Assembly (NCBI GenBank): GCA_012799545.1
Contig: JAAZLA010000014.1
Location: 1-6,222 of the forward strand
DNA from: Treponema sp.
Lineage (GTDB): Bacteria; Spirochaetota; Spirochaetia; Treponematales; Treponemataceae
DNA length: 6,222 nt
Direction of reading: 5' to 3'
Both the position numbers and the translations under genes were made by a program. Positions 1 to 5,885 of this stretch are shown here, piece by piece. The notes beneath the pieces were generated by a model. That model worked only from the letters and a program-made list of their open reading frames with translations. It had not been told where the DNA came from and did not search any database. How positions within the stretch are numbered: the first letter of the stretch is position 1; each line of letters begins with the position of its first letter.

Positions 1-1
1 T

Positions 2-688
2 CTACAGACAATTTTTTTTGCAAAGATGTGATATAAGACAGCTTTCACATTTTGGATTTCGAGCAATACAAACATAGCGTCCATGCAGGATAAGCCAATG
101 ATGTGCATGCTGTAAAAATTCTTTTGGAATTCTTTCGAGCAAGTCTTTTTCAACTTGCAAGGGAGTCTTGCCATCGGAAAGACCAATTCGCGGCGAGATA
201 CGAAGCAAATGCGTGTCAACAGGCATGGTCGCTTCTCCGGCCAAAACATTCAATATAACTGATGCTGTTTTTCTTCCTACTCCCGGAAGGCGCTCTAAAT
301 CTTCTCGATTTAGGGGAATCTTCGATTGAAATTCGTCTACCAAAATTTTCGACAGGCGAATCACATAGCCGGCCTTTACTCGATACAAGCCTATTGTTTT
401 AATATGCTCTTTTAAGCCCTCTTCACCTAAGGCAAGCATCGCTTCTGGTGTTTGCACTTTTTTGTACAAGGCTTCCGTCGCCTTATTTACGCTCCGATCA
501 GTAGCCTGGGCAGATAAAACAACAGAAACAAGAAGAGTAAAAGCATTTGGCGCAAGAAGTTCGGTCTTCGGTTCAGGATTTGCTTTTTGAAAGAGCGAAA
601 AAATCTCAAAGATAGTTCCCTCATCCTGTAAGACTATAGAACAAGGGTCTTTTTCAAGGAGTTTTTTTGATTCTTTCTTTTCTTTCAA
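2..688 (-). CDS. nth: Endonuclease III, bifunctional DNA glycosylase / AP lyase
   Basis: This enzyme excises oxidised pyrimidines from DNA and cleaves the resulting abasic site by beta-elimination, acting in cytoplasmic base excision repair. The 228-aa protein shows the family core (LLVSVVLSAQATD, residues 52-64). Its helix-hairpin-helix LPGVGRKTA (134-142) carries the catalytic Lys140, equivalent to E. coli Lys120. VDTH (157-160) carries the catalytic Asp158, equivalent to E. coli Asp138. Four cysteines at 207, 214, 217 and 223, spaced C-X6-C-X2-C-X5-C, should ligate the [4Fe-4S] cluster. The start codon is TTG. It was chosen because a Shine-Dalgarno AAGGG lies 6 nt upstream and no ATG, GTG or TTG follows in frame before the conserved core. 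This gives a lysine-rich N-terminus about 20 residues longer than E. coli Nth. The stop is TAG at 2-4, so the gene is complete. It lies 45 nt downstream of metK and probably shares its transcript. Confidence 0.95.
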   Translation of the reverse strand: MKEKKESKKLLEKDPCSIVLQDEGTIFEIFSLFQKANPEPKTELLAPNAFTLLVSVVLSAQATDRSVNKATEALYKKVQTPEAMLALGEEGLKEHIKTIGLYRVKAGYVIRLSKILVDEFQSKIPLNREDLERLPGVGRKTASVILNVLAGEATMPVDTHLLRISPRIGLSDGKTPLQVEKDLLERIPKEFLQHAHHWLILHGRYVCIARNPKCESCLISHLCKKNCL

Positions 689-694
689 AGCAAA

Positions 695-699
695 CCCTT
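695..699 (-). promoter_or_regulatory. Shine-Dalgarno site that fixes the TTG start of nth
   Basis: On the minus strand this reads AAGGG, followed by six bases and then TTG at 688-686. The spacing is normal for a ribosome binding site, and no other start codon is available before the conserved domain. This supports initiation at the rare TTG codon. Confidence 0.65.
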
Positions 700-713
700 C
701 ACTGCTAGAACAA

Positions 714-731
714 AGCCAGAATCGACTGGCT
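714..731 (-). other. Small hairpin between metK and nth
   Basis: A perfect 6-bp inverted repeat (AGCCAG, 6-nt loop, CTGGCT) starts two bases beyond the metK stop codon. On the minus strand it is followed by TTGTTCT, which is only a poor U-tract. It could be a leaky terminator, or an mRNA processing or stability element that lowers nth expression relative to metK. The stem is short, so chance is possible. Confidence 0.35.
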
Positions 732-733
732 CG

Positions 734-1903
734 CTATTTTATAGCTTTTTTCAAAGCATCAACTAAGTCAAGTTTTTCCCAGGAAAACTCATCTCGCCCA
801 AAATGCCCATAGGAAGCTGTTTTTTTATATATGGGCTTTTTTAAGTCGAGCTTTTTTATTATACCTGCAGGACTACAGTCAAAGACTTCTTCTATCGCTT
901 TTGAAATAGCAAGATCCTCAACCTTTCCTGTACCAAAAGTTTCGACAAAGATGGATACAGGATATGGCACCCCAATAGCGTATGCGAGTTGTACTTCACA
1001 ACGCTCAGCAAGATCTGCAGCAACAACATGCTTGGCGATATAGCGTGCCATATAAGCACCAGAACGGTCAACCTTTGACGGGTCCTTACCAGAAAATGCG
1101 CCGCCTCCATGGCGACCCATTCCACCATAGCTGTCGACAATGAGTTTTCGCCCGGTTAAACCCGTATCGCCAAAAGGTCCTCCGATGACAAAACGCCCCG
1201 TAGGATTTATATAAAACTTTGTTTCCTTATCGAGTAAAGCGCTTGACTCAAGCGTCGGTTTAATAATGCTTTCGATTATTGTTTCTTTTATAGTTTCATA
1301 GGGCACATCTGGGTCATGTTGATGTGAAACAACCACAGAGTCGATCCTCACCGGCTTAAAACCTTCATAGGCAATTGTTACTTGGCTTTTTGAGTCAGGG
1401 CGAAGCCAGGGAATTGTCTTTGTTTTTCGAAGTTCTGAAGCCTTTCTTAAAATACTATGCGCATACATAAGAGGCGCCGGCATGAGCTCTGGAGTTTCCT
1501 TACAAGCAAAGCCGAACATCATGCCCTGGTCTCCCGCCCCTTGTTGCCCTTCAAATTCCTTTAAGCCAGCCCCAACAACACCTTGATTTATATCGGGCGA
1601 TTGTGCATGAATCATATTTAAAACAGCCATAGAATCACAATCTAAGCCATAATCGGAGTCAGTATAGCCAATTTCTCGTGAAATATCACGAGCAACTTGT
1701 TGTACATCTACGAAAGTTTCTGTTGTAATTTCACCACCAACCAATATCAATGCCGTAGACGCAAAGGTTTCACAAGCAACATGGCTTTCTGGATCATCAG
1801 CTAAACAAGCATCTAAAATTGCATCCGAAATTTGATCACAGAGTTTATCTGGATGCCCCTCTCCAACAGATTCTGAAGTAAACAAATATGGTCTTTTTCC
1901 CAT
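734..1903 (-). CDS. metK: S-adenosylmethionine synthetase (methionine adenosyltransferase)
   Basis: This cytoplasmic enzyme makes S-adenosylmethionine from methionine and ATP, releasing phosphate and pyrophosphate. SAM is the cell's main methyl donor and the precursor for radical-SAM and polyamine chemistry. The 389-aa length is normal for the bacterial family. Signatures are GEGHPDK (residues 14-20, ATP/phosphate and Mg binding; His17 and Asp19), GAGDQGMMFGFA (122-133, the classic MetK signature), FVIGGPFGDTGLTGRK (238-253) and the glycine-rich GGGAFSGKDPSKVDRS (267-281). No key residue appears to be missing. The ATG is preceded by AAGGA with about 7-8 nt spacing. A sigma70-type promoter lies upstream, with a predicted leader of only about 46 nt, too short for a SAM riboswitch. 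nth follows in the same direction, and a CBM48-like gene is divergent. Confidence 0.98.
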   Translation of the reverse strand: MGKRPYLFTSESVGEGHPDKLCDQISDAILDACLADDPESHVACETFASTALILVGGEITTETFVDVQQVARDISREIGYTDSDYGLDCDSMAVLNMIHAQSPDINQGVVGAGLKEFEGQQGAGDQGMMFGFACKETPELMPAPLMYAHSILRKASELRKTKTIPWLRPDSKSQVTIAYEGFKPVRIDSVVVSHQHDPDVPYETIKETIIESIIKPTLESSALLDKETKFYINPTGRFVIGGPFGDTGLTGRKLIVDSYGGMGRHGGGAFSGKDPSKVDRSGAYMARYIAKHVVAADLAERCEVQLAYAIGVPYPVSIFVETFGTGKVEDLAISKAIEEVFDCSPAGIIKKLDLKKPIYKKTASYGHFGRDEFSWEKLDLVDALKKAIK

Positions 1904-1955
1904 TCACTATTCCTTTTGCAAAAGATATAATTTAACTACACAAAATAGTTTTAAT

Positions 1956-1984
1956 ATAGTATACTGTTAGCGTATCAATGACAA
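1956..1984 (-). promoter_or_regulatory. Sigma70-type promoter of metK
   Basis: On the minus strand there is a -35 TTGTCA (1979-1984), a 17-bp spacer and a -10 TACTAT (1956-1961). Predicted transcription starts near 1949, giving a 5' leader of about 46 nt before the metK ATG at 1903. An overlapping alternative, TTGATA with a 16-bp spacer and TATTAA, is also present. The match and ideal spacing make this a good candidate; it has not been tested. Confidence 0.7.
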
Positions 1985-1988
1985 GTAG

Positions 1989-2017
1989 TTGCATATATCT
2001 GCCCGGTACTTTAGACA
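1989..2017 (+). promoter_or_regulatory. Weak candidate promoter for the CBM48-like gene
   Basis: TTGCAT at 1989-1994 and TAGACA at 2012-2017 are separated by 17 bp. The -10 element is poor. It sits immediately beside the metK -35 box on the other strand, so the two divergent promoters would be back to back. Nothing better was found in the 149-nt intergenic region, but TATATT at 2026-2031 could be a -10 without a recognisable -35. Confidence 0.3.
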
Positions 2018-2052
2018 TTGAACAATATATTTGATTTTTTCATGGAGGAAAT

Positions 2053-2361
2053 ATGGCCTTATACAAAGAATACGATAAAACGAAAACCGAGTGTACGGTA
2101 ACCTTTGAATTATCTGCAGATGCAGCAAAAGATGCTGAAAAAGTATGGATCGCAGGCGATTTTAATAGTTGGAGCAGCATCGATAGCCCTATGAAAAAGC
2201 AAAAAGACGGCAGCTTTTCTATTAAAATAAAACTGAAAGCGGGGAGAGAATATCAATTTCGCTATCTAATCGACGGAAAACGATGGGAAAATGATTGGAG
2301 TGCCGACAAGTATGTTCCAGCACCCTTTTCTTTTACCGACAACTCCGTTGTTATCGTCTAA
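2053..2361 (+). CDS. Stand-alone CBM48 / isoamylase N-terminal-like glycogen-binding domain protein
   Basis: This is a small 102-aa protein that is essentially a single early-set beta-sandwich of the CBM48 / AMPK-beta glycogen-binding type. Visible hallmarks are VWIAGDFNSW (residues 31-40), an acidic and basic strand DGSFSIKIKLKAGREYQFRY (52-71) and LIDGKRWENDW (72-82). Trp40 and Trp78 fall where AMPK-beta has its two glycogen-stacking tryptophans. The usual Asp-Pro after the second site is Asp-Trp here (81-82). No catalytic domain, signal peptide or membrane segment is present, so it is probably a cytoplasmic alpha-glucan-binding or adaptor protein. No enzymatic function can be claimed. GGAGG at 2044-2048, only 4 nt before the ATG, supports the start. 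It is divergent from metK and converges on apbE, so it is probably monocistronic. Confidence 0.85.
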   Translation: MALYKEYDKTKTECTVTFELSADAAKDAEKVWIAGDFNSWSSIDSPMKKQKDGSFSIKIKLKAGREYQFRYLIDGKRWENDWSADKYVPAPFSFTDNSVVIV

Positions 2362-2376
2362 ATAAAGACTTATTTA
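2359..2376. terminator. AT-only palindrome spanning two convergent stop codons (possible weak bidirectional terminator)
   Basis: The sequence TAAATAA-AGAC-TTATTTA forms a perfect 7-bp stem with a 4-nt loop. Its left arm contains the TAA of the CBM48-like gene and its right arm contains the TAA of apbE on the other strand. The stem has no G or C and no clear T-tract follows, so intrinsic termination would be weak. It is the only candidate structure in the 8-nt gap between the convergent genes. Confidence 0.35.
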
Positions 2377-3431
2377 TATAAGACAAAGTCCGCATCAAGT
2401 ATTTGCACCGCATCTTTAATAGAATCCGAGGCAAATACTTTTTTATCCTTTGTAATCAATATCGCATCGATTCCCTCTTTATTCGCAAAACTAAGTGATT
2501 TTTCTAAGCCAAAGGCAAAAAGCGTTGTCGAATACGCATCAGCTGTCATCGAGGAGTCATCGATAATGGTAACTGAAACAAGTTCATTATCGATTGGGTA
2601 GCCAGTGTGCACATCGAGGATATGGTGGTAGCGAATGCCATCTACTTCAAAAAAGCGCTCGTACAAGCCCGATGTTACGACGCTTTTGTTTTCTACTTCA
2701 AGTTTGATAATGGGGTCGCCTTGTGAGTCAAAGGGATTTTTTATACCAACAGACCAGGGCTTCGTATTTTCTTTTTTTCCATAGGCATAAATATTGCCAC
2801 CGAGATTCACAATCGCATTGGGAACCTTGTGTTTTTTTAAAATCCTTACAACTTCATCGGCAGCCCAGCCTTTTGCAATGCCCCCTAAATCAAGGCTCAT
2901 ACCTTTTTCTCTCAAGTAGACAGAAGAAGTTTCAGGTGAAAGGTCTAGGTTTTCATAGTTAACGAGAGACAGAGCTTTTTGTATTTCCTCATTCGTAGGA
3001 AGGCTCTCTTTTTCAGGGTTAAAATCGCTAATATTCCATAGTTTGACCAAGGAACCAATGGTCGGATCAAAAAGTCCTTCAGAAACTTTTGCAAAAGAAA
3101 GGCTCTCTTCAAGAAGGTAAAAAACATCTTCGCTTACAATAAGCGGAAAATCTCCTGAAGCAGCATTTATATGAGCTATTTCTGAAGAAGCAATTGTTGG
3201 ACTAAAATGGTTTTCTATCTCATCAAGACGTGCAAATAGTTCTTTGTACAAAGATTCTTTTCCATAGTCAAAAAGCTGAATTGTACAGAGGGTGCCCAAG
3301 GCTGTTTGGGTTTTATATGGGCTTGTCGCTTCTTTGCATGAGCTAAAAAGAAAAAAGCTCAGAGCTAAAAATAAGCCAATGTTTTTATACATGAATCTTT
3401 TGTCCGACAGTTTTTCCTGAATGACTTTCAA
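2370..3431 (-). CDS. apbE: FAD:protein FMN transferase, ApbE family lipoprotein (treponemal Ftp-like)
   Basis: ApbE enzymes transfer FMN from FAD to Thr/Ser of extracytoplasmic redox proteins such as RnfG/NqrC subunits. Treponemal Ftp can also hydrolyse FAD. The 353-aa product starts with a lipoprotein signal: a basic n-region, then the hydrophobic stretch IGLFLALSFFLFSSC ending at Cys32. The lipobox LFSSC is relaxed, as in spirochaetes, so the protein is probably membrane-anchored outside the cytoplasm. Family motifs follow in order: DLGGIAKG (181-188), NLGGN (209-213), TSGLYERFF (253-261), HHILDVHTGYP (269-279) and TADAYSTT (296-303). Asp298 and Thr302 match the metal-binding Asp and Thr of Ftp. 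The TTG start was chosen for its AAGGAG 6 nt upstream. The next in-frame ATG at 3392 would give 340 aa and a shorter n-region but has a poor ribosome site. The gene lies 25 nt after aspS and is likely co-transcribed. No flavinylation target is in the window. Confidence 0.93.
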   Translation of the reverse strand: MKVIQEKLSDKRFMYKNIGLFLALSFFLFSSCKEATSPYKTQTALGTLCTIQLFDYGKESLYKELFARLDEIENHFSPTIASSEIAHINAASGDFPLIVSEDVFYLLEESLSFAKVSEGLFDPTIGSLVKLWNISDFNPEKESLPTNEEIQKALSLVNYENLDLSPETSSVYLREKGMSLDLGGIAKGWAADEVVRILKKHKVPNAIVNLGGNIYAYGKKENTKPWSVGIKNPFDSQGDPIIKLEVENKSVVTSGLYERFFEVDGIRYHHILDVHTGYPIDNELVSVTIIDDSSMTADAYSTTLFAFGLEKSLSFANKEGIDAILITKDKKVFASDSIKDAVQILDADFVLYK

Positions 3432-3437
3432 AATAAT

Positions 3438-3443
3438 CTCCTT
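3438..3443 (-). promoter_or_regulatory. Shine-Dalgarno site supporting the TTG start of apbE
   Basis: The minus strand reads AAGGAG, then six bases, then TTG at 3431-3429. It lies within the 25-nt gap after the aspS stop codon. The ATG at 3392 has only GGAC and AAAGA in front of it, so this strong site favours the upstream TTG. Confidence 0.65.
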
Positions 3444-3456
3444 GCCTAAAGGAAGC

Positions 3457-5259
3457 TTAGTTTCCTTCGTTTTTATCAACAATGTTTAAGTGAAGCTCTT
3501 TGAGTTGCGCTTCGTCAACAAAGCCGGGAGAACCGTCCATGGGGTTTTGTGCAAAAGAGTTTTTTGGAAAGGCTATAACTTCTTTTATAGAGGTTTGCCC
3601 ACACATGAGCATTACAAGCCTGTCTAAACCTGGTGCAATACCGCCGTGAGGTGGGGGACCATACTTAAAGGCTTCGATTAAAAAGCCAAACTTCTTTTCT
3701 GCCTCAACGGGATCAAAACCGACAATGGAAAAAATCTTGTTTTGTAGAGCTGGGTCGTGTATTCTTATAGAGCCTGATGCGAGTTCATAGCCGTTTAAAA
3801 CAAGGTCGTATAAGTCGCCTTTTACAGAGCCAGGATCCGATTCCAAGGTTTCGTGATATTGGGCTTGTGGCATAGTAAACATGTGGTGGGCGGTATCCCA
3901 TTTATTTTCATCCTCGTTCCATTCAAACATAGGGAAGTCGACAATCCATGCAAAGGCAAAGGCATTTGGGTCGCAGAGGTTTAAGTCTTTCCCAAGCTTT
4001 GTTCGAACCGCTCCTAAAGCGGTGCAGGCTATCTTTCGCTTTGCATCGGCGACAAAAAGAAGAAGATCGCCTTCCTTTGTACCGAGTTTTTCATCGATTG
4101 TAGAATGCGCACCTTCAAAGAACTTTGAAATGCCGCCTTCAAAACCATTTTCCCCTCGCTTCATCCAACCGAGACCCCGCGCCTTGTAGATTTTTGCTGT
4201 TTTTTCTAGCTCGTCGATGAGCTTTCTCGAGTATTTTTCTGCAACTCCTGGCACGACGAGGGCTTTAACAGCACCACCTGCATCGAGTGCGTCTTTGAAA
4301 GCTTGAAAACTACCTATTTCTGCCATAAAGGCGCCATCTTCTAGCTTCATGTCGAAGCGTAAATCAGGTTTATCGGTTCCATAACATTCTATTGCATCGT
4401 CGTAGGCTATCCGTTGAAATTGTTTCGGTATGTCAATATTCATTGCTTCTTTAAAAATAGAAACCATCAAGCCCTCAGTCATAGCAAGCACATCGTCACG
4501 GTCTACAAAAGACATTTCTATATCGATTTGCGTAAATTCTGGTTGCCTGTCGCCTCGTGAATCCTCATCCCGATAACAGCGGGCTATTTGAAAATATTTG
4601 TCAAAGCCGCTGACCATGAGAATTTGCTTGTACAACTGTGGAGATTGCGGAAGTGCGTAAAATTGTCCGGGATAGAGCCGAGAAGGAACAAGGTAGTCGC
4701 GCGCGCCCTCAGGGGTGGATTTTATAAAAGTCGGTGTTTCAATTTCAAAAAAACCTTGACTTGCAAGATGATTTCTTGTTGCAAGGGCTACCCTATGGCG
4801 AAGCGCAATATGTTTTTGCATTTGTGCGGTACGTAAATCAAGGTAGCGATACTTGAGGCGAAGGTCTTCGTTTGGAATAACAGGGGTGCCGTCTTTTTGC
4901 AGCTCATCGATCATAAAAGGAAGAATATCACAATGCGATAAAACCTCGATGGATGTAACAACGATTTCAATTTCACCAGTTGGCATGTCGGGGTTTATCA
5001 TCGAATCGGGTCGTAGGCGAACCTCTCCTTCAAGTGCAATACAAGACTCCATGCGAAGACTTTGTGCAATGTCTAAAAGCTCCTGTGGAGAATCGGGCTC
5101 AACAAAGGCTTGCGTTATGCCGTAGCGATCTCGTAAATTGATAAAGGTTATGCCGCCATGGTCACGCTTTCGAAAAACCCAACCATTTAATATTACTTTT
5201 TTTCCTGCATCTGTCCCTCGTAGGGAGCCGCAAGTATCTGTTCGTTTCATTCTGTTCAT
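3457..5259 (-). CDS. aspS: Aspartyl-tRNA synthetase, bacterial type (possibly non-discriminating Asp/Asn)
   Basis: This class II synthetase activates aspartate with ATP and charges tRNA-Asp in the cytoplasm. The product is 600 aa, typical of bacterial AspRS with its inserted GAD domain. An N-terminal OB-fold anticodon-binding domain (about 1-105) contains GWVFRKRDHGG. The catalytic core shows motif 1 around FFEIETPTF (170-178), SPQLYKQ (206-212) and motif 2 FQIARCYRDED (223-233). The GAD insertion follows at about 290-410, then motif 3 GGIAPGLDRLVML (539-551). His34 in RKRDHGG is position 31 if counted from the alternative ATG at 5250. Non-discriminating enzymes have His there, while E. coli has Leu. 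The ATG at 5259 was chosen because the promoter predicts transcription starting at that A. The ATG at 5250 (597 aa) is the other option. Neither has a Shine-Dalgarno sequence. apbE follows after 25 nt. Confidence 0.96.
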   Translation of the reverse strand: MNRMKRTDTCGSLRGTDAGKKVILNGWVFRKRDHGGITFINLRDRYGITQAFVEPDSPQELLDIAQSLRMESCIALEGEVRLRPDSMINPDMPTGEIEIVVTSIEVLSHCDILPFMIDELQKDGTPVIPNEDLRLKYRYLDLRTAQMQKHIALRHRVALATRNHLASQGFFEIETPTFIKSTPEGARDYLVPSRLYPGQFYALPQSPQLYKQILMVSGFDKYFQIARCYRDEDSRGDRQPEFTQIDIEMSFVDRDDVLAMTEGLMVSIFKEAMNIDIPKQFQRIAYDDAIECYGTDKPDLRFDMKLEDGAFMAEIGSFQAFKDALDAGGAVKALVVPGVAEKYSRKLIDELEKTAKIYKARGLGWMKRGENGFEGGISKFFEGAHSTIDEKLGTKEGDLLLFVADAKRKIACTALGAVRTKLGKDLNLCDPNAFAFAWIVDFPMFEWNEDENKWDTAHHMFTMPQAQYHETLESDPGSVKGDLYDLVLNGYELASGSIRIHDPALQNKIFSIVGFDPVEAEKKFGFLIEAFKYGPPPHGGIAPGLDRLVMLMCGQTSIKEVIAFPKNSFAQNPMDGSPGFVDEAQLKELHLNIVDKNEGN

Positions 5260-5265
5260 TTTTAT

Positions 5266-5294
5266 ATAATAGCAATTCACAAAAAGCTATGCAA
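5266..5294 (-). promoter_or_regulatory. Sigma70-type promoter of aspS, predicting a leaderless mRNA
   Basis: The minus strand has a -35 TTGCAT (5289-5294), a 17-bp spacer and a -10 TATTAT (5266-5271). Counting from -7 at 5266 places +1 at 5259, the A of an in-frame ATG. No Shine-Dalgarno sequence precedes either candidate ATG. The promoter lies in the 91-nt gap after rnhA, so aspS can be transcribed independently of it. Confidence 0.7.
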
Positions 5295-5302
5295 GTAGTG
5301 AT

Positions 5303-5332
5303 AAAAAAACGCAATCTCTGTGAGTAGCTTGC
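5303..5332 (-). terminator. Possible weak terminator after rnhA
   Basis: On the minus strand GCAA and TTGC (5329-5332 and 5311-5314) can pair, and the sequence then runs into GTTTTTTT (5303-5310). The run of seven T is terminator-like, but the stem is only 4 bp with a 14-nt loop. A second small hairpin further upstream (GTTTGC-GTG-GCAAGC) is not next to the T-run. rnhA readthrough into aspS is therefore likely. Confidence 0.25.
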
Positions 5333-5350
5333 CACGCAAACAATCTCGTT

Positions 5351-5794
5351 CTAGCCGTCCATTGCCTTTCTAGCAAGTTCATCACAAATTTCGTTATAAT
5401 GATGCCCCGCATGCCCCTTTACCCACTTCCATTCGATGCTAAAAAAGGCATTTAAAGCATCGAGGGCTTCCCACAAATCCTTGTTTTTGACGGGCTGTTT
5501 ATTTGCCGTTTTCCAGCCATTTTTTTTCCAAGACTGAATCCAAGTCGTGATGCCGTTTTTTAAGTACTGACTATCACTCGTAAGCTGCATTGCCGTCCCC
5601 TTTACAATGCCTTTTTTTTGAAGCTTTTCCAAGGCAAAGAGCGCCGCGGACAATTCCATGCGATTATTTGTTGTTAAAAGCTCTGCCCCAGAAAGTCTCT
5701 CTTCTTTGCCATCGATGAGGATAACTGCTCCCCAGCCACCCTTTCCTGGATTTCCAGAACAGGCACCATCGGTATAAATTTCAATATTTTGCAT
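5351..5794 (-). CDS. rnhA: Ribonuclease HI
   Basis: This enzyme cuts the RNA strand of RNA/DNA hybrids in the cytoplasm, removing R-loops and Okazaki primers. The 147-aa protein aligns by eye along most of E. coli RNase HI. It has IYTDGACSGNPG with Asp9, TTNNRMEL with Glu47, TSDSQY with Asp74, GHAGH with His128 and CDELAR with Asp138. These are the four metal-binding carboxylates and the catalytic histidine. The basic, tryptophan-rich handle WKKNGWKTANKQPVKNKDLW (89-108) marks the hybrid-binding protrusion of the type HI enzyme. The protein ends shortly after the last catalytic Asp, slightly shorter than E. coli's 155 aa, with no loss of core elements. The ATG is preceded by AAGGA with 8-nt spacing. 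The gene is divergent from groEL, has its own promoter, and is followed by aspS after the aspS promoter. Confidence 0.97.
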   Translation of the reverse strand: MQNIEIYTDGACSGNPGKGGWGAVILIDGKEERLSGAELLTTNNRMELSAALFALEKLQKKGIVKGTAMQLTSDSQYLKNGITTWIQSWKKNGWKTANKQPVKNKDLWEALDALNAFFSIEWKWVKGHAGHHYNEICDELARKAMDG

Positions 5795-5814
5795 TTTAGA
5801 ATTCCTTTTTTCAC

Positions 5815-5843
5815 TTGCCCTTTTTAAAAAATATGTGTATCTT
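5815..5843 (+). promoter_or_regulatory. Weak candidate promoter for groEL
   Basis: TTGCCC (5815-5820) and TATCTT (5838-5843) lie 17 bp apart, each matching four of six consensus positions. Transcription from here would leave a leader of about 105 nt that includes the repeats described below. Another possibility is TATCAT (5908-5913) as a -10, with an unconvincing -35 (TGTCTA). The true groEL promoter cannot be settled by eye. Confidence 0.25.
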
Positions 5844-5846
5844 TTT

Positions 5847-5875
5847 ACTATATGGCTTCATTGGGACCCTCTCAA
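5847..5875 (-). promoter_or_regulatory. Sigma70-type promoter of rnhA
   Basis: The minus strand has a -35 TTGAGA (5870-5875), a 17-bp spacer and a -10 TATAGT (5847-5852). The predicted start is near 5840, giving a leader of about 46 nt that contains the AAGGA ribosome binding site of rnhA. Confidence 0.65.
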
Positions 5876-5885
5876 GCCAATAAAT

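Noticed and set aside
831..1043. Plus-strand open frame of 70 codons inside metK
   Set aside because: It is antisense to a fully conserved metK, has no ribosome binding site, and its translation resembles no family. The same holds for the minus-strand frame at 892-1140.
1904..1978. SAM riboswitch in the metK leader
   Set aside because: The predicted leader is only about 46 nt, and no multi-helix structure or terminator precedes the ribosome binding site.
2723..2962. Open frames inside apbE (plus 2723-2962; minus 2945-3127)
   Set aside because: Both overlap conserved ApbE coding sequence in other frames, show low-complexity composition and lack initiation signals.
3432..3482. apbE starting at the TTG at 3482, overlapping aspS by 26 nt
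   Set aside because: There is no Shine-Dalgarno before it, the overlap is unnecessary, and it would place 30 extra residues before a clear lipoprotein signal. The TTG at 3431 with AAGGAG is better.
3881..5125. Three plus-strand open frames inside aspS (3881-4189, 4588-4836, 4853-5125)
   Set aside because: They are antisense shadows of conserved AspRS motifs, with no promoter or ribosome site of their own.
5260..5280. aspS starting at the GTG at 5280
   Set aside because: This start lies within the promoter, upstream of the predicted transcription start. It has no ribosome site, and the extra residues are not part of the usual AspRS N-terminus.
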